Assembly: GCA_030688365.1 (NCBI GenBank)
Contig: JAUYIE010000018.1
Span: 1-64,000, forward strand
Source: a bacterium
GTDB taxonomy: Bacteria > Patescibacteria > ABY1 > JACQRZ01
Reading direction: 5' to 3'
DNA: 64,000 nucleotides
Shown: one piece after another, positions 1 through 8,246 of the stretch
Layout: each line of letters opens with the position of its first letter
How positions within the stretch are numbered: position 1 is the stretch's first letter
Notes under the pieces: generated by a model
Seen by the model: the letters and a program-made list of their open reading frames with translations, nothing else
Told to the model about the DNA's origin: nothing
The model's database searches: none
Made by a program: the position numbers and the translations under genes

Positions 1-784
1 ATGGATGATTTTTTACCATGAAGTATAAAAGATGTGCCGCCTTTTCTTCCACAGAGGGGTATACCGATTTTCCACCAAATGACTGCATAACATTTCCCAC
101 AATACCATCAACATTTCCCACATTTCGTTCGTACCCAAACAAGTCAGTTGCTTCTCCTTTTTTCATCAGTGAGATTTTAAAATCGATCAGCGCTTTTGAT
201 AACTGCTCCGCCGTAAGCGCCACAGATTTTCTCGTCGCACCTTTATTGGCAAGTACATCTCTGTCATAGGCATCAAGCGAAAGCCATGTATCAGCAAAGG
301 CTGAAATTAATTCCAATACACTTGCATGATCAATGGGCGTGCCAGCAGGTAAAAGTTGCTTAATATTCTCAATCGCCTTCTGAAATTCTACATAATGATG
401 TTTGATAACCTTTGGGTTCAATGTATATCCTTTGGTAATATGCTGACGGAGTGTTTTTGTTGCCCACTGACGAAATTCAAGTGCTACTCTTGAGTTTGTC
501 CTATATCCAACGCTCAAGACAACATCAAGAGAGTACAAAGTGACGGGTTTATCAGAATTTGCATTATGCATTTTTTGCATATTGCTTTTTTCATCAATCT
601 CGCCGTCTTTGAATATATTCTTTATGTGACGGGAGACTACTGACTGATCAACATCAAAAAGATCAACGATCTGCGCCTGTGTAGCCCAAACAGTTTCTCG
701 ATTCAAATCACCGCGAAGCTCGATTGCTCCCGTCTTTGTCTGATAAACGATTATTTCATCTTTCTTTTTTATAATTTTTTTCAT
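1..784 (-). CDS. RhuM-Fic fusion protein, C-terminus cut by window edge
   Basis: The minus-strand frame opens at ATG 784 and stays open to base 1, about 261 codons, so the 3' part is missing. The N-terminal half resembles the virulence RhuM family: a DNA-binding-like region with the typical WATQAQIVDLF and ISRHIKNIF-like stretches, then a QWATKTLRQ segment. The C-terminal half enters a Fic/Doc domain and ends at KAAHLLYFMVKNHP, exactly where the catalytic HPFxDGNxKR motif should begin just outside the window. Fic enzymes usually transfer AMP from ATP to a target protein, and such fusions often sit in toxin-antitoxin or mobile contexts. Catalytic competence cannot be judged because the motif is off-window. 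No clear ribosome binding site precedes the start. Confidence 0.75.
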   Translation of the reverse strand, partial: MKKIIKKKDEIIVYQTKTGAIELRGDLNRETVWATQAQIVDLFDVDQSVVSRHIKNIFKDGEIDEKSNMQKMHNANSDKPVTLYSLDVVLSVGYRTNSRVALEFRQWATKTLRQHITKGYTLNPKVIKHHYVEFQKAIENIKQLLPAGTPIDHASVLELISAFADTWLSLDAYDRDVLANKGATRKSVALTAEQLSKALIDFKISLMKKGEATDLFGYERNVGNVDGIVGNVMQSFGGKSVYPSVEEKAAHLLYFMVKNHP

Positions 785-827
785 GGATATAATGCAAAGA
801 CTATATATCTAATATTAGCAAAAAATC

Positions 828-863
828 ACAAAAAACTCCAGCGGACATTTCGGCTGGCTGGAG
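828..863 (-). terminator. Intrinsic terminator after the SWIM gene
   Basis: On the minus strand CTCCAGC pairs with GCTGGAG (arms at 863-857 and 842-836) and is followed directly by a run of T. It lies 88 nt past the stop of the SWIM-domain gene and ahead of the RhuM-Fic gene, so it separates the two transcription units. Confidence 0.7.
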
Positions 864-950
864 CGTGTATGTCATTACTATACCATATATAAATATTCAA
901 TCAAGAATGTCGCCATGGATTCGTTTTTCATGTGCATTACTCTAAACTCG

Positions 951-1724
951 CTAGTATTTTTCCACCAACCCTTCATCCACTATCCTGACCAGTGATTCCT
1001 CCCAGCCAAAACACGTCTCTCTATCACATAATTTTTTAAATGCTTTAATACATGATTGATCCATTTTTGCGTATTCCTCAAGCATTACCACGACTTCGCC
1101 GATAAATCCCCCGACCGTGCCATCCGAATCATCAACACCACCCCGACACAACCTATCATCAAGCCGCAAAAGCATATCAACAAGCAATCCTGCCGTCTGT
1201 TCGCTTACTGGTAAATCGGATATAATCTTTGCCAAACGATTACATCCCTCCGAAAGCGAGTTTTGATATGAAAACCAAATTCGAGAAGGCCCCTCATACG
1301 ATTTTATATATCGCATGGCGCCACTGATAGATTTTTTTATCGCGGATAACTCGGTTTTCTTCAACGTTCCCAAGGTACCACTGAAAGATACCTGCACCGT
1401 TTGTCGTTTATCCTCACCAGAAAGAGGTCTGCCTTCTTTTACCGCATACAGAGACAAAGCAACCAGATGCTTGCACAGCGTATCATTTTTACCAAGATAA
1501 CATTCGCAATAACCATACCCATATCGTCGCGCTTCAATAGAGACACGATACGGTTTTGTGCCAATCACCAATGCTGCATATGCACCAATACCTTCTTTGA
1601 ATTGCGTCACTTTTCCGCTTTCATACAAATCAACCGCCTTTTCAAAAGTCGTCGCGTCAGTCGCGTATTTAATTTTTTCAAGATCAAATTTTGGTGGCGT
1701 CATAGTATTTTCGTCGGATGTCAT
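951..1724 (-). CDS. SWIM zinc-finger domain protein
   Basis: A 257-residue protein. Around residues 72-88 it has CEC, then CKH about ten residues later, which is the CxC...CxH signature of SWIM zinc fingers, a domain thought to bind DNA or proteins. The rest is helical and has no catalytic motif I recognise. An internal Met at residue 8 is an alternative start; neither start has a convincing Shine-Dalgarno. It follows the 103-residue gene at 1734-2045 by 9 nt and is probably co-transcribed with it from the promoter at 2074-2102. The domain call is firm; the function is unknown. Confidence 0.7.
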   Translation of the reverse strand: MTSDENTMTPPKFDLEKIKYATDATTFEKAVDLYESGKVTQFKEGIGAYAALVIGTKPYRVSIEARRYGYGYCECYLGKNDTLCKHLVALSLYAVKEGRPLSGEDKRQTVQVSFSGTLGTLKKTELSAIKKSISGAMRYIKSYEGPSRIWFSYQNSLSEGCNRLAKIISDLPVSEQTAGLLVDMLLRLDDRLCRGGVDDSDGTVGGFIGEVVVMLEEYAKMDQSCIKAFKKLCDRETCFGWEESLVRIVDEGLVEKY

Positions 1725-1733
1725 TGAGTATAT

Positions 1734-2045
1734 TTATCCATCCAATTCGCTATCCGAGAATTGACTCTCAATGAACGCTTCCTGATATTTCAACATCTGT
1801 AAATCTTTTTTCAGTTCACTATTCCTATTCTGTTCCTGTGCAAGCATATCCTTCAGTGCTTGTGCGGTGTATATGAAATAATTCTTTATATCCTCCGGAG
1901 TATCCTGCATACTCAAAATTTTATTCTCTACTTTGACCTTCGCGCCTAAAATAGAGAGTTCAAGATCGGACTCTTGAACTTCGCGTTCCTTATTGGTGAT
2001 GTTGCGTGAGACCTCCTCTATCAAATGTTGTTTTACGTTTGGCAT
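1734..2045 (-). CDS. Small charged coiled-coil-like hypothetical protein
   Basis: A 103-residue, mostly helical, strongly charged protein with no membrane segment. The C-terminal half (LAQEQNRNSELKKDLQMLKY region) looks like a short coiled coil. It is the first gene after a good promoter and 9 nt upstream of the SWIM protein, so the two probably form a small operon. I do not recognise the family. A partner role for the SWIM protein is inferred only from adjacency. Confidence 0.55.
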   Translation of the reverse strand: MPNVKQHLIEEVSRNITNKEREVQESDLELSILGAKVKVENKILSMQDTPEDIKNYFIYTAQALKDMLAQEQNRNSELKKDLQMLKYQEAFIESQFSDSELDG

Positions 2046-2073
2046 ATATTTTGAATATTCGTACGCTAGATTA

Positions 2074-2102
2074 AGCGTAGCGGATTATGACAAGAAATTC
2101 AA
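2074..2102 (-). promoter_or_regulatory. Sigma-70-type promoter with overlapping inverted repeat
   Basis: TTGAAT (2102-2097), a 17-nt spacer and TACGCT (2079-2074) precede the 103-residue gene. The -10 box is one arm of an inverted repeat, TACGCT-6 nt-AGCGTA, a plausible operator for autoregulation. Confidence 0.55.
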
Positions 2103-2194
2103 TGATTCTATTAAATTGGCGACGGTTGGGTTTGGGGAACCATGGGGAATTCTTTTTGAATTCAACACAAAATTGGATTTCGGGCAGGGGAATT

Positions 2195-2226
2195 TTAAAA
2201 ACAGAAGCACCCCTTGTGGGGGTGCT
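2195..2226 (-). terminator. Terminator downstream of tRNA-Asn
   Basis: On the minus strand AGCACCCC-type arms (2226-2206, loop ACAA) are followed by a T-rich tract with TTTTT. It lies 22 nt past the tRNA-Asn 3' end and would end the tRNA or rpoD-tRNA transcript. Confidence 0.75.
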
Positions 2227-2247
2227 AATCTAAAAACAGGTCGTATG

Positions 2248-2547
2248 CTCGGGAGGTGGGATTCGAACCCACGACCAATTGGTTACACGTGATCTATATA
2301 TTTCTATACGGCGTGGACTATATCTTCATCCATTTACATGGATGCGAGGCGCTTCCCCCTATTGCTAGAGGTACTCCTAAAAAGGATAGTCTCTGAACCT
2401 TCCCCTAATGGGGCTTGGCTGCGGATTACCATAGACATGCGCTGTCGTTAGGCTTCCCGCAATTCACCTCGAGATCATTCCGATGTTACCACCGGAAGCT
2501 GCGTTTATTATTCACAGCCAACTGCTCTACCACTGAGCTACTCCCGA
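2248..2547 (-). tRNA. tRNA-Asn(GUU) interrupted by a group I intron
   Basis: Exon 1 is 2547-2514 (34 nt) and exon 2 is 2285-2248 (38 nt). Joined, they give a regular 72-nt tRNA: acceptor TCGGGAG/CTCCCGA with seven perfect pairs, D-arm GCTC/GAGC, anticodon stem GTTGG/CCAAT, loop CTGTTAA with anticodon GTT, T-arm GTGGG/CCCAC, and discriminator G as expected for bacterial tRNA-Asn. CCA is not encoded. The intron splits the anticodon between positions 35 and 36. The gene lies 73 nt downstream of rpoD on the same strand and could be on the same transcript. Confidence 0.95.
2286..2513 (-). ncRNA. Self-splicing group I intron (IC3-like), 228 nt, no ORF
   Basis: Exon 1 ends in U and the intron ends in G, as in all group I introns. 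Exon-end GGCUGU pairs with an internal guide GCAGCU in the first 25 intron bases, with the required U-G wobble at the splice site (P1). Core elements follow in order: a Q-like CGCAGCCAAGCC; a P5 hairpin CCCC-ATTA-GGGG; R element GTTCAGAGACTATCC (2398-2384); and S element AAGATATAGTCC (2326-2315). R and S form P7 (GACTAT with ATAGTC). These match the IC3 subgroup of bacterial tRNA introns. There is no homing endonuclease, so mobility would need help in trans or reverse splicing. Confidence 0.93.
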
Positions 2548-2620
2548 ATATAATCCAAAAGAACGTACCACCAATAGTAGCACGTCCTTACTGTTTTGCA
2601 AGAGGTTAATCTGACCAACT

Positions 2621-3865
2621 CTACACGTAATCTCTCAACTTATCCATACCCACGAGCTTCTCAATCTTTTCAAGCGCCTTTGCTTCAATCTGACGGATAC
2701 GCTCGCGGGTCACACCAAACTCTTCGCCGACTTCTTCCAGTGTATGAGAAACGCCATCCAAAAGTCCAAATCGCATTTCCAATATTTTTTGTTCACGAGG
2801 GTGCAACGTGCTGATGATATCTTGCATACGTTCTTTCAAAAGTTGTAACGCTGCCGCCCGATCGGGTGTTATCGTTCGTTGATCCTCAATAAAATCCTCC
2901 AATGTACTATTTTCATCCTCATCTCCGATAGACGTATCAATAGAAATAGTATCTTGATTGATCTTGATAATATGACGCACCTTATCAACATTTTCACCCA
3001 TTTCCGCCGCAACTTCTTCAGGCAACGGTTCGCGCCCAAGATCTTGAATCAACTGACGCTGAATCTGTTGAAACTTATTGATAGTCTCCACCATATGAAC
3101 AGGGATACGGATCGTACGCGATTGATCAGCAAGAGCACGAGTGATCGCCTGGCGAATCCACCATGTCGCATATGTTGAAAACTTATATCCTTTCCTGTAG
3201 TCAAACTTCTCTACCGCTCGAAACAGTCCGATGTTTCCTTCCTGAATCAAATCCAAAAGTGAAAGACTTTTATCAACGAATTTTTTTGCGATAGACACTA
3301 CCAAACGCAAGTTTGCTTCAATCAACCGTTGTTCCGCTTCATTGTCACCACGTTCTTTCTTTTTGGCAAGCATGACCTCCTCTTCAGAATTAAGAAGTGG
3401 CACCTTACCGATCTCTCGCAAATACATCTGAATAGAATCAGCAGAAATATCAGAAAGATCAATCATCACGCGCTTCTTCTCTTTGCCTGTCATCGCCTTT
3501 TCACCTTCACCCGTGATCGGCGAAGATGTCCCGCCCAGTATTCCTCCTTTTCGTTCCAAAATCTGGATACTGTGATCATCAATTTCATCAAGAAAATCTT
3601 CATACTGTTCCAAAAACTCTTCAACATCTGAAAAATATAAAACAATCTCATCTTCAGTGAGAAATCCGCGCGATCGGCCTTTTTGTAATAATGAATCAAG
3701 TCTCTCCCGTGGAGGAAACACCGCCTTTGGAGCGATCGGTCGTACCGGGAGCTTTTGAGTTAGCTTCTTTTTTATGGTGGGCTTTGAGGCACGCGATCCC
3801 GCTTTTTTCGCGATCGGTTTCCTCTTTAGACCCGTTTTTTGCTTGGAAGGTTTCTTCTTTGTCAT
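2621..3865 (-). CDS. rpoD: Primary sigma factor RpoD (sigma-70)
   Basis: A 414-residue housekeeping sigma factor that directs RNA polymerase to -35/-10 promoters. A basic, low-complexity N-terminus (1-50) is followed by a reduced 1.1-like helical segment (55-103), region 1.2 (about 143-170), region 2 with the RLIEANLRLVVSIAKKF and YATWWIRQA motifs (180-250), region 3 (255-310) and region 4 with the HTH VGEEFGVTRERIRQIEAKAL (379-398). The large non-conserved region of proteobacterial RpoD is absent, as in short sigma-A proteins. It is 48 nt downstream of dnaG, an arrangement like the classical macromolecular synthesis operon. Promoters in this window with TTGACA/TATACT boxes fit its expected specificity. 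Confidence 0.97.
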   Translation of the reverse strand: MTKKKPSKQKTGLKRKPIAKKAGSRASKPTIKKKLTQKLPVRPIAPKAVFPPRERLDSLLQKGRSRGFLTEDEIVLYFSDVEEFLEQYEDFLDEIDDHSIQILERKGGILGGTSSPITGEGEKAMTGKEKKRVMIDLSDISADSIQMYLREIGKVPLLNSEEEVMLAKKKERGDNEAEQRLIEANLRLVVSIAKKFVDKSLSLLDLIQEGNIGLFRAVEKFDYRKGYKFSTYATWWIRQAITRALADQSRTIRIPVHMVETINKFQQIQRQLIQDLGREPLPEEVAAEMGENVDKVRHIIKINQDTISIDTSIGDEDENSTLEDFIEDQRTITPDRAAALQLLKERMQDIISTLHPREQKILEMRFGLLDGVSHTLEEVGEEFGVTRERIRQIEAKALEKIEKLVGMDKLRDYV

Positions 3866-3913
3866 GAAAAATAAATAAACTCCTTCACTAAGGCATTGAA
3901 TAAATGTATGATA

Positions 3914-5689
3914 TCACATTTTCTGAATCTTTTGAAACTCCTCCATATATTGAGATACGGACTTTCCATCATGTTCTCGCTCCGCGTTTGCCATCAATGT
4001 CTGGAGTTCCTGTAGACGATGTTCACGATATCGCGAACGTATACGTGCGCACAAACCTTCAGTTTTACCGGGTTCCGATTCCTCAAACGCGACTGCAGCA
4101 TCAATACGTTGCGCCAAATCCGCATCAAAAGAAAGCGAAGCTACCAGTGTGCCAAAAGACGGTAATGAAGTACTATCACTATAATCCGAGCACAGCAGAT
4201 TGTAAAGAGCAGAAATGTCCGTATCCAAAACCATATCTGATCTGACAAGCCCTGATGCTGTACCTATGGACTCCGGAGACTGCAAAAGCGAGACAATAAA
4301 AGAAAATTCAAGCGAATCTATACGTGACCGACTTTTAGTAACACTCCCCGATGCAGGACTGACAGTTGCAGGACGAAATGGCATCCGCAAGCGCTTTTTG
4401 GCTGTATCGAGCTCCTCCCATAAAATCGTCTCTGATATGCTCATTTGTTGCGCTAAATACGTTACCCAATGATCTTGCATAATACGATCAGGAATACGAT
4501 TAATAAAAGCCAAAATCTTATGTGCTGACTGTGTTTTTGTGTGTGGATCACGTAAAACATTGTTGCGCAACTCATTTTTAGTCAGAAACTCAATAAATGG
4601 CATCGCATTTTTTACCGATACACCCCACCCTTCCGGATCTTTACGAATACACTCGTCCGGGTCTTTATAAAGGGCATTCCCGTCTGTATCACGAGGTAAC
4701 TGAATAATCTGTGCATCTATACCCTCCTTGAGTGCTATATCAACCCCCCGCTCTGTCGCTTGAACACCTGCAGCGTCCGAATCAAAACAGAATAAAAAAC
4801 GTTGAGTAAATCTTTTGATTAGCTTTATCTGATCAACAGTGAGTGCAGTACCGCAACTCGCCACTACATTTCGCACACCACCTTGTACCAATCCTATGAC
4901 ATCCATATATCCTTCCACGATGATTGCTTGATCATCTTGGCGTATTGCATGACGTGCACGATCCAAATTAAAAACAACACGACTTTTGTCATACAATGTT
5001 GTTTGTGGTGAGTTTAAATATTTTGGCGCGTTTTCTTTTTCATGCAAAATGCGTCCACCAAATCCCACCGTATGTCCATTGATATCGCGAATAGGGATCA
5101 TGATACGATCACGAAATCTATCCATTGCTCTTCCTCTTTCTTTGACCACCACAAGACCGACATCAATGATTTCTGGCGTGGTATATTTTTTACTAATCAA
5201 GTATTGATAGAGGCGGTCAAAATCCTGTAGCGCATATCCAAAAGAAAATTCGTCTTGGATGTCTATAGTGATTCCTCGATCCGTGAGGTATTCTCTTGCC
5301 TCCTGACCTTGAGGTGCGCGGGAAATGGCCTGACAAAAATAATCACTCGCCAGTCCCATGAGCTCATATAATCGTTCTTTCTTATCTTTTGGTTGTCCGG
5401 TAAAGCTTGTCTGTAAGGTAACACCTGTGCGTTTTGCCAGTATCTGTAATGCTTCTTTAAACTCTAGCCCTTCGATTTTTGTAAAAAACGTAAATATATC
5501 TCCTCCTTCACCGCAACCAAAACAATGCCAGATTTGCTTTGACGCACTTACCATAAATGACGGACTTTTTTCTTTATGAAAAGGACACGGTGCTTTAAAA
5601 TTACTTCCCGCTTGTTTGAGCGGAAAATATTCTTTTACTAACTCAACAATATCAAGTCTGTCTTTGATTTGTTGCACGGATGTATCCAT
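3914..5689 (-). CDS. dnaG: DNA primase DnaG
   Basis: A 591-residue primase that makes RNA primers for replication. Counting from the chosen start, the CHC2 zinc site is C35-x2-H38-x17-C56-x2-C59. The central TOPRIM domain has the VEGYMDV motif and the metal-binding FDSDAAG motif, and the C-terminal part would bind the replicative helicase. The frame is open 10 codons further upstream, but that start lies inside sufT, whereas Met at 5689 gives the family N-terminus MDTSVQQIKDRLDIV and a 7-nt gap. It follows sufT closely and precedes rpoD, so transcription from the suf promoter may reach it. Confidence 0.96.
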   Translation of the reverse strand: MDTSVQQIKDRLDIVELVKEYFPLKQAGSNFKAPCPFHKEKSPSFMVSASKQIWHCFGCGEGGDIFTFFTKIEGLEFKEALQILAKRTGVTLQTSFTGQPKDKKERLYELMGLASDYFCQAISRAPQGQEAREYLTDRGITIDIQDEFSFGYALQDFDRLYQYLISKKYTTPEIIDVGLVVVKERGRAMDRFRDRIMIPIRDINGHTVGFGGRILHEKENAPKYLNSPQTTLYDKSRVVFNLDRARHAIRQDDQAIIVEGYMDVIGLVQGGVRNVVASCGTALTVDQIKLIKRFTQRFLFCFDSDAAGVQATERGVDIALKEGIDAQIIQLPRDTDGNALYKDPDECIRKDPEGWGVSVKNAMPFIEFLTKNELRNNVLRDPHTKTQSAHKILAFINRIPDRIMQDHWVTYLAQQMSISETILWEELDTAKKRLRMPFRPATVSPASGSVTKSRSRIDSLEFSFIVSLLQSPESIGTASGLVRSDMVLDTDISALYNLLCSDYSDSTSLPSFGTLVASLSFDADLAQRIDAAVAFEESEPGKTEGLCARIRSRYREHRLQELQTLMANAEREHDGKSVSQYMEEFQKIQKM

Positions 5690-5696
5690 AAAAAAA

Positions 5697-6050
5697 TTAC
5701 ATTCCAAATAACATTGCACGCAAACTTTCTTCTACTCGCTCGGTATCCCATGCAGGTTCCCATACAACATTGACGATCACTTCATTCACATCATCAAGTA
5801 ACATCAGAGTTTCTTTTACTTGAGCGACCAACTCCTGCCCTGCGGGACATCCCATGCTGGTAAATGTCATATCAACTGTAGCAATACCGTTCTCAATTTC
5901 CACATTATAAATAAGTCCAAGGTCAACAATCCCAATGCCGATCTCAGGATCCTCAATCGTGTTGAGTAGATGCCACTCATCGCCGACTCGTTCTGCCGGT
6001 GATACGATACGTGTCGCGACTGTTTTTAATTGATTCATATTTGTGTTCAC
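5697..6050 (-). CDS. sufT: SufT-type DUF59/MIP18 iron-sulfur assembly factor
   Basis: A 117-residue protein of the DUF59 family, which helps mature Fe-S proteins. Conserved marks are the DPEIGIGIVDLGLIY stretch (34-48) and the reactive cysteine in TSMGCPAG (C68). It is the last suf gene: sufU ends one base upstream and dnaG begins 7 nt after its stop. The family is secure; a specific target protein cannot be inferred. Confidence 0.88.
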   Translation of the reverse strand: MNTNMNQLKTVATRIVSPAERVGDEWHLLNTIEDPEIGIGIVDLGLIYNVEIENGIATVDMTFTSMGCPAGQELVAQVKETLMLLDDVNEVIVNVVWEPAWDTERVEESLRAMLFGM

Positions 6051-6419
6051 TTACGCCTTGTGTTCCAATGAGCGTACGACTGCCTCCTGTCCGAGGATAG
6101 CACACTTGATACGGGAAGGACTCAATGTGACACCAAGCATACTCTGTATGTCTTCTGGTGTCATTTGTATAACATCTTCACATGTTTTCCCTATAATACG
6201 GTCGCTAAGCATTGACATAGTGGCAGTACTGATAGCACAACCTGTACTTTCAAACCCAACGTTCTCTATCCTATCATGCGGATCAGTCATAACCTCAATG
6301 GTTATAGTATCACCACAAAGAGGATTATGCACGGTTATGTGATCTTTGACATCAGAAAGCAAGCCATGATGATGGGGATGCTTATAATGATCAAGTATAA
6401 TCTCTGAATAAATATCCAT
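6051..6419 (-). CDS. sufU: SufU/IscU-type iron-sulfur scaffold or sulfur acceptor
   Basis: A 122-residue IscU-fold protein. Three conserved cysteines are visible: C35 in NPLCGD (with D37), C61 in STGCAIS and C106 in IKCAIL. In SufU proteins of Gram-positive bacteria this set binds zinc and accepts sulfur from SufS. The gene lies directly between sufS and sufT with gaps of 6 and 0 nt, supporting that partnership. Scaffold and sulfur-relay roles cannot be told apart from sequence. Confidence 0.9.
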   Translation of the reverse strand: MDIYSEIILDHYKHPHHHGLLSDVKDHITVHNPLCGDTITIEVMTDPHDRIENVGFESTGCAISTATMSMLSDRIIGKTCEDVIQMTPEDIQSMLGVTLSPSRIKCAILGQEAVVRSLEHKA

Positions 6420-6425
6420 ATAGTG

Positions 6426-7628
6426 TTATATAAACTTCTCTTGAACCGCATGTAGGGCAAGGATAAGTGCGTCAATATCTTCTTTTGTATTGTAGATACC
6501 AAAACTGATCCGAGCAGTCGCACTTACTCCCAGTCGTTTCATAAGTGGTTGTGCACAATGATGACCGGCACGTATAGCGATGTTTTGAGTATTACAAATA
6601 GCCGCGATGTCGTGCGGGTGTATGCCCTTCATTGAAAATGACAAAATACTAGATCCATTGATGACGGGGTGAAATAATGTAAGTCCGTCTATTTTTGAAA
6701 GTTTTTCATGAGCATAATCGCTGAGCATACGTTCATGGTTACAAATTTCTTGAATACCAATGGTTTCTATAAACTGTACGGCAGCACCCAACCCGATGAC
6801 TTGTGCAATGGGCGGTGTGCCTCCTTCAAATCGAGTCGGTACATCTCTATATGTAACTTCTTCAAGCGATACGAGGTCAACCATTCCACCGCCATAAAGA
6901 AAAGGATCCATTGATGCAAGTAATTCTGGCTTACCGTATAACACACCTACTCCAGTTGGTCCATACATTTTATGCCCGGAAAAGGCAAAGAAATCCATGT
7001 CATCTTTTTCAACATCACATGATCTGTGCGCAACACCCTGTGCACCATCCACCAAGACTTTTGCACCATATTCATGTGCCATGCGTGTGATGGTACTGAT
7101 ATCATTTGTCGTCCCCGTCACATTTGAAATCGCCGTCACACACACTAATTTCACTTTTTTAGAAAGCATACGTGCATAGGCGTCCATATCAAGGGTGAAA
7201 TCATCAGATAGCGAAATTATTTTCATTTGCGCTCCTGTTTTTTTACACACCTCATACCATGGCACGAAATTTGAATGATGCTCAAGTTCGCTCACCAATA
7301 TCTCATCGCCTTTCTGTACATGTGTTTCTGCCCAGCCATGCGCTACAAGATTGATACTTTCAGTTGTCCCCCGAGTAAAAATGATTTGCGATATATCGTC
7401 AGCACCAATAAACCGCGCGACTATTTCACGTACTTGTTCATATGCACCACTTGCATGTTCTGAAATATCATAGATACCCCGATGAATATTTGCGCGATAT
7501 TTCGTATAATACTTATATATCTCATCTAAGACCACTGATGGGGTTTGTGTTGTTGCCGCATTATCCAAATACACCAACTCATTGTCGGCTTGAAGCAGTG
7601 GAAATTGTGAACGTAAATTTTTTTTCAT
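6426..7628 (-). CDS. sufS: Cysteine desulfurase SufS
   Basis: A 400-residue, full-length PLP enzyme that removes sulfur from cysteine to supply Fe-S cluster assembly. PLP-binding Lys220 lies in FSGHKMYGPTGVG, substrate-side motifs include TRGTTESINLV and ELEHHSN, and the catalytic cysteine is C358 in RAGHHCAQP, as in group II desulfurases. It is 1 nt downstream of sufD and 6 nt upstream of sufU, so translation is probably coupled through the operon. Confidence 0.96.
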   Translation of the reverse strand: MKKNLRSQFPLLQADNELVYLDNAATTQTPSVVLDEIYKYYTKYRANIHRGIYDISEHASGAYEQVREIVARFIGADDISQIIFTRGTTESINLVAHGWAETHVQKGDEILVSELEHHSNFVPWYEVCKKTGAQMKIISLSDDFTLDMDAYARMLSKKVKLVCVTAISNVTGTTNDISTITRMAHEYGAKVLVDGAQGVAHRSCDVEKDDMDFFAFSGHKMYGPTGVGVLYGKPELLASMDPFLYGGGMVDLVSLEEVTYRDVPTRFEGGTPPIAQVIGLGAAVQFIETIGIQEICNHERMLSDYAHEKLSKIDGLTLFHPVINGSSILSFSMKGIHPHDIAAICNTQNIAIRAGHHCAQPLMKRLGVSATARISFGIYNTKEDIDALILALHAVQEKFI

Positions 7629-7629
7629 A

Positions 7630-8244
7630 TTATGTTACTGTCATAAACGATGCAACAGTAGAAAGTGCGGGGGCAATGTCAACCGAAGTAGGTAATGCTT
7701 GCAGATCTTCAACCACAAATCCTTTGGCCATTTCAGTCATTATTGTACTTTTTGTTACTCCTCGTGTTTGGCCATACCATATCGCTTGTTGATTAAAATA
7801 TCCTACAGAAACTGCATGTTTAGCGTTAACATCTTCTGCTTTTATTTCCAATGAAGGTATGGTACGCGTCTGTACATCGTCGGATAGATGCAAGGCGTGA
7901 TGGGAAAATTGTGCGATACTTTTATCAGATCCTTTCAAACATTGTACTGTTCCGTTGATAAGAATACGACTGTGATCGCGTGCAACACTGCGTACCATTA
8001 TTTTTGACCGCGTACAAGGTGCAGTATGTCTAATGATAATGTCCAATGGTATATCTACTTGATCAGCAAGAAGAATGATAACACAATCAAGTGTCGCATC
8101 TCTCCCGTCCAACGACAATGTAAGTGTTGTTTTATCTATCGCGTGATCCAATACAATCACTTGCTGACGTGATTCTCCTTCTTTCACACTGATGTATAGC
8201 GTATCAAGACCGTACCATACTGTATTGTAATTAGTAGTATTCAT
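7630..8244 (-). CDS. sufD: Short SufD-like subunit of the SufBCD complex
   Basis: A 204-residue protein with the SufB/SufD beta-helix C-terminal signature SLEIKAEDVNAKHAVSVG (131-148), including the conserved histidine H143, and an IWYGQTRGV segment matching the helix that binds SufC. SufD is usually about 400 residues, so roughly the N-terminal half is missing. The flanks are normal (2 nt after sufB, 1 nt before sufS) and no frameshifted remnant is visible, so this looks like a compact natural form rather than a broken gene. Its low similarity makes the subunit assignment depend partly on position. Confidence 0.82.
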   Translation of the reverse strand: MNTTNYNTVWYGLDTLYISVKEGESRQQVIVLDHAIDKTTLTLSLDGRDATLDCVIILLADQVDIPLDIIIRHTAPCTRSKIMVRSVARDHSRILINGTVQCLKGSDKSIAQFSHHALHLSDDVQTRTIPSLEIKAEDVNAKHAVSVGYFNQQAIWYGQTRGVTKSTIMTEMAKGFVVEDLQALPTSVDIAPALSTVASFMTVT

Positions 8245-8246
8245 AT

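Noticed and set aside
2621..3865. RpoD truncated because it is shorter than E. coli sigma-70
   Set aside because: Regions 1.2 to 4.2 are complete; only the non-conserved region is missing, as in most short sigma-A proteins.
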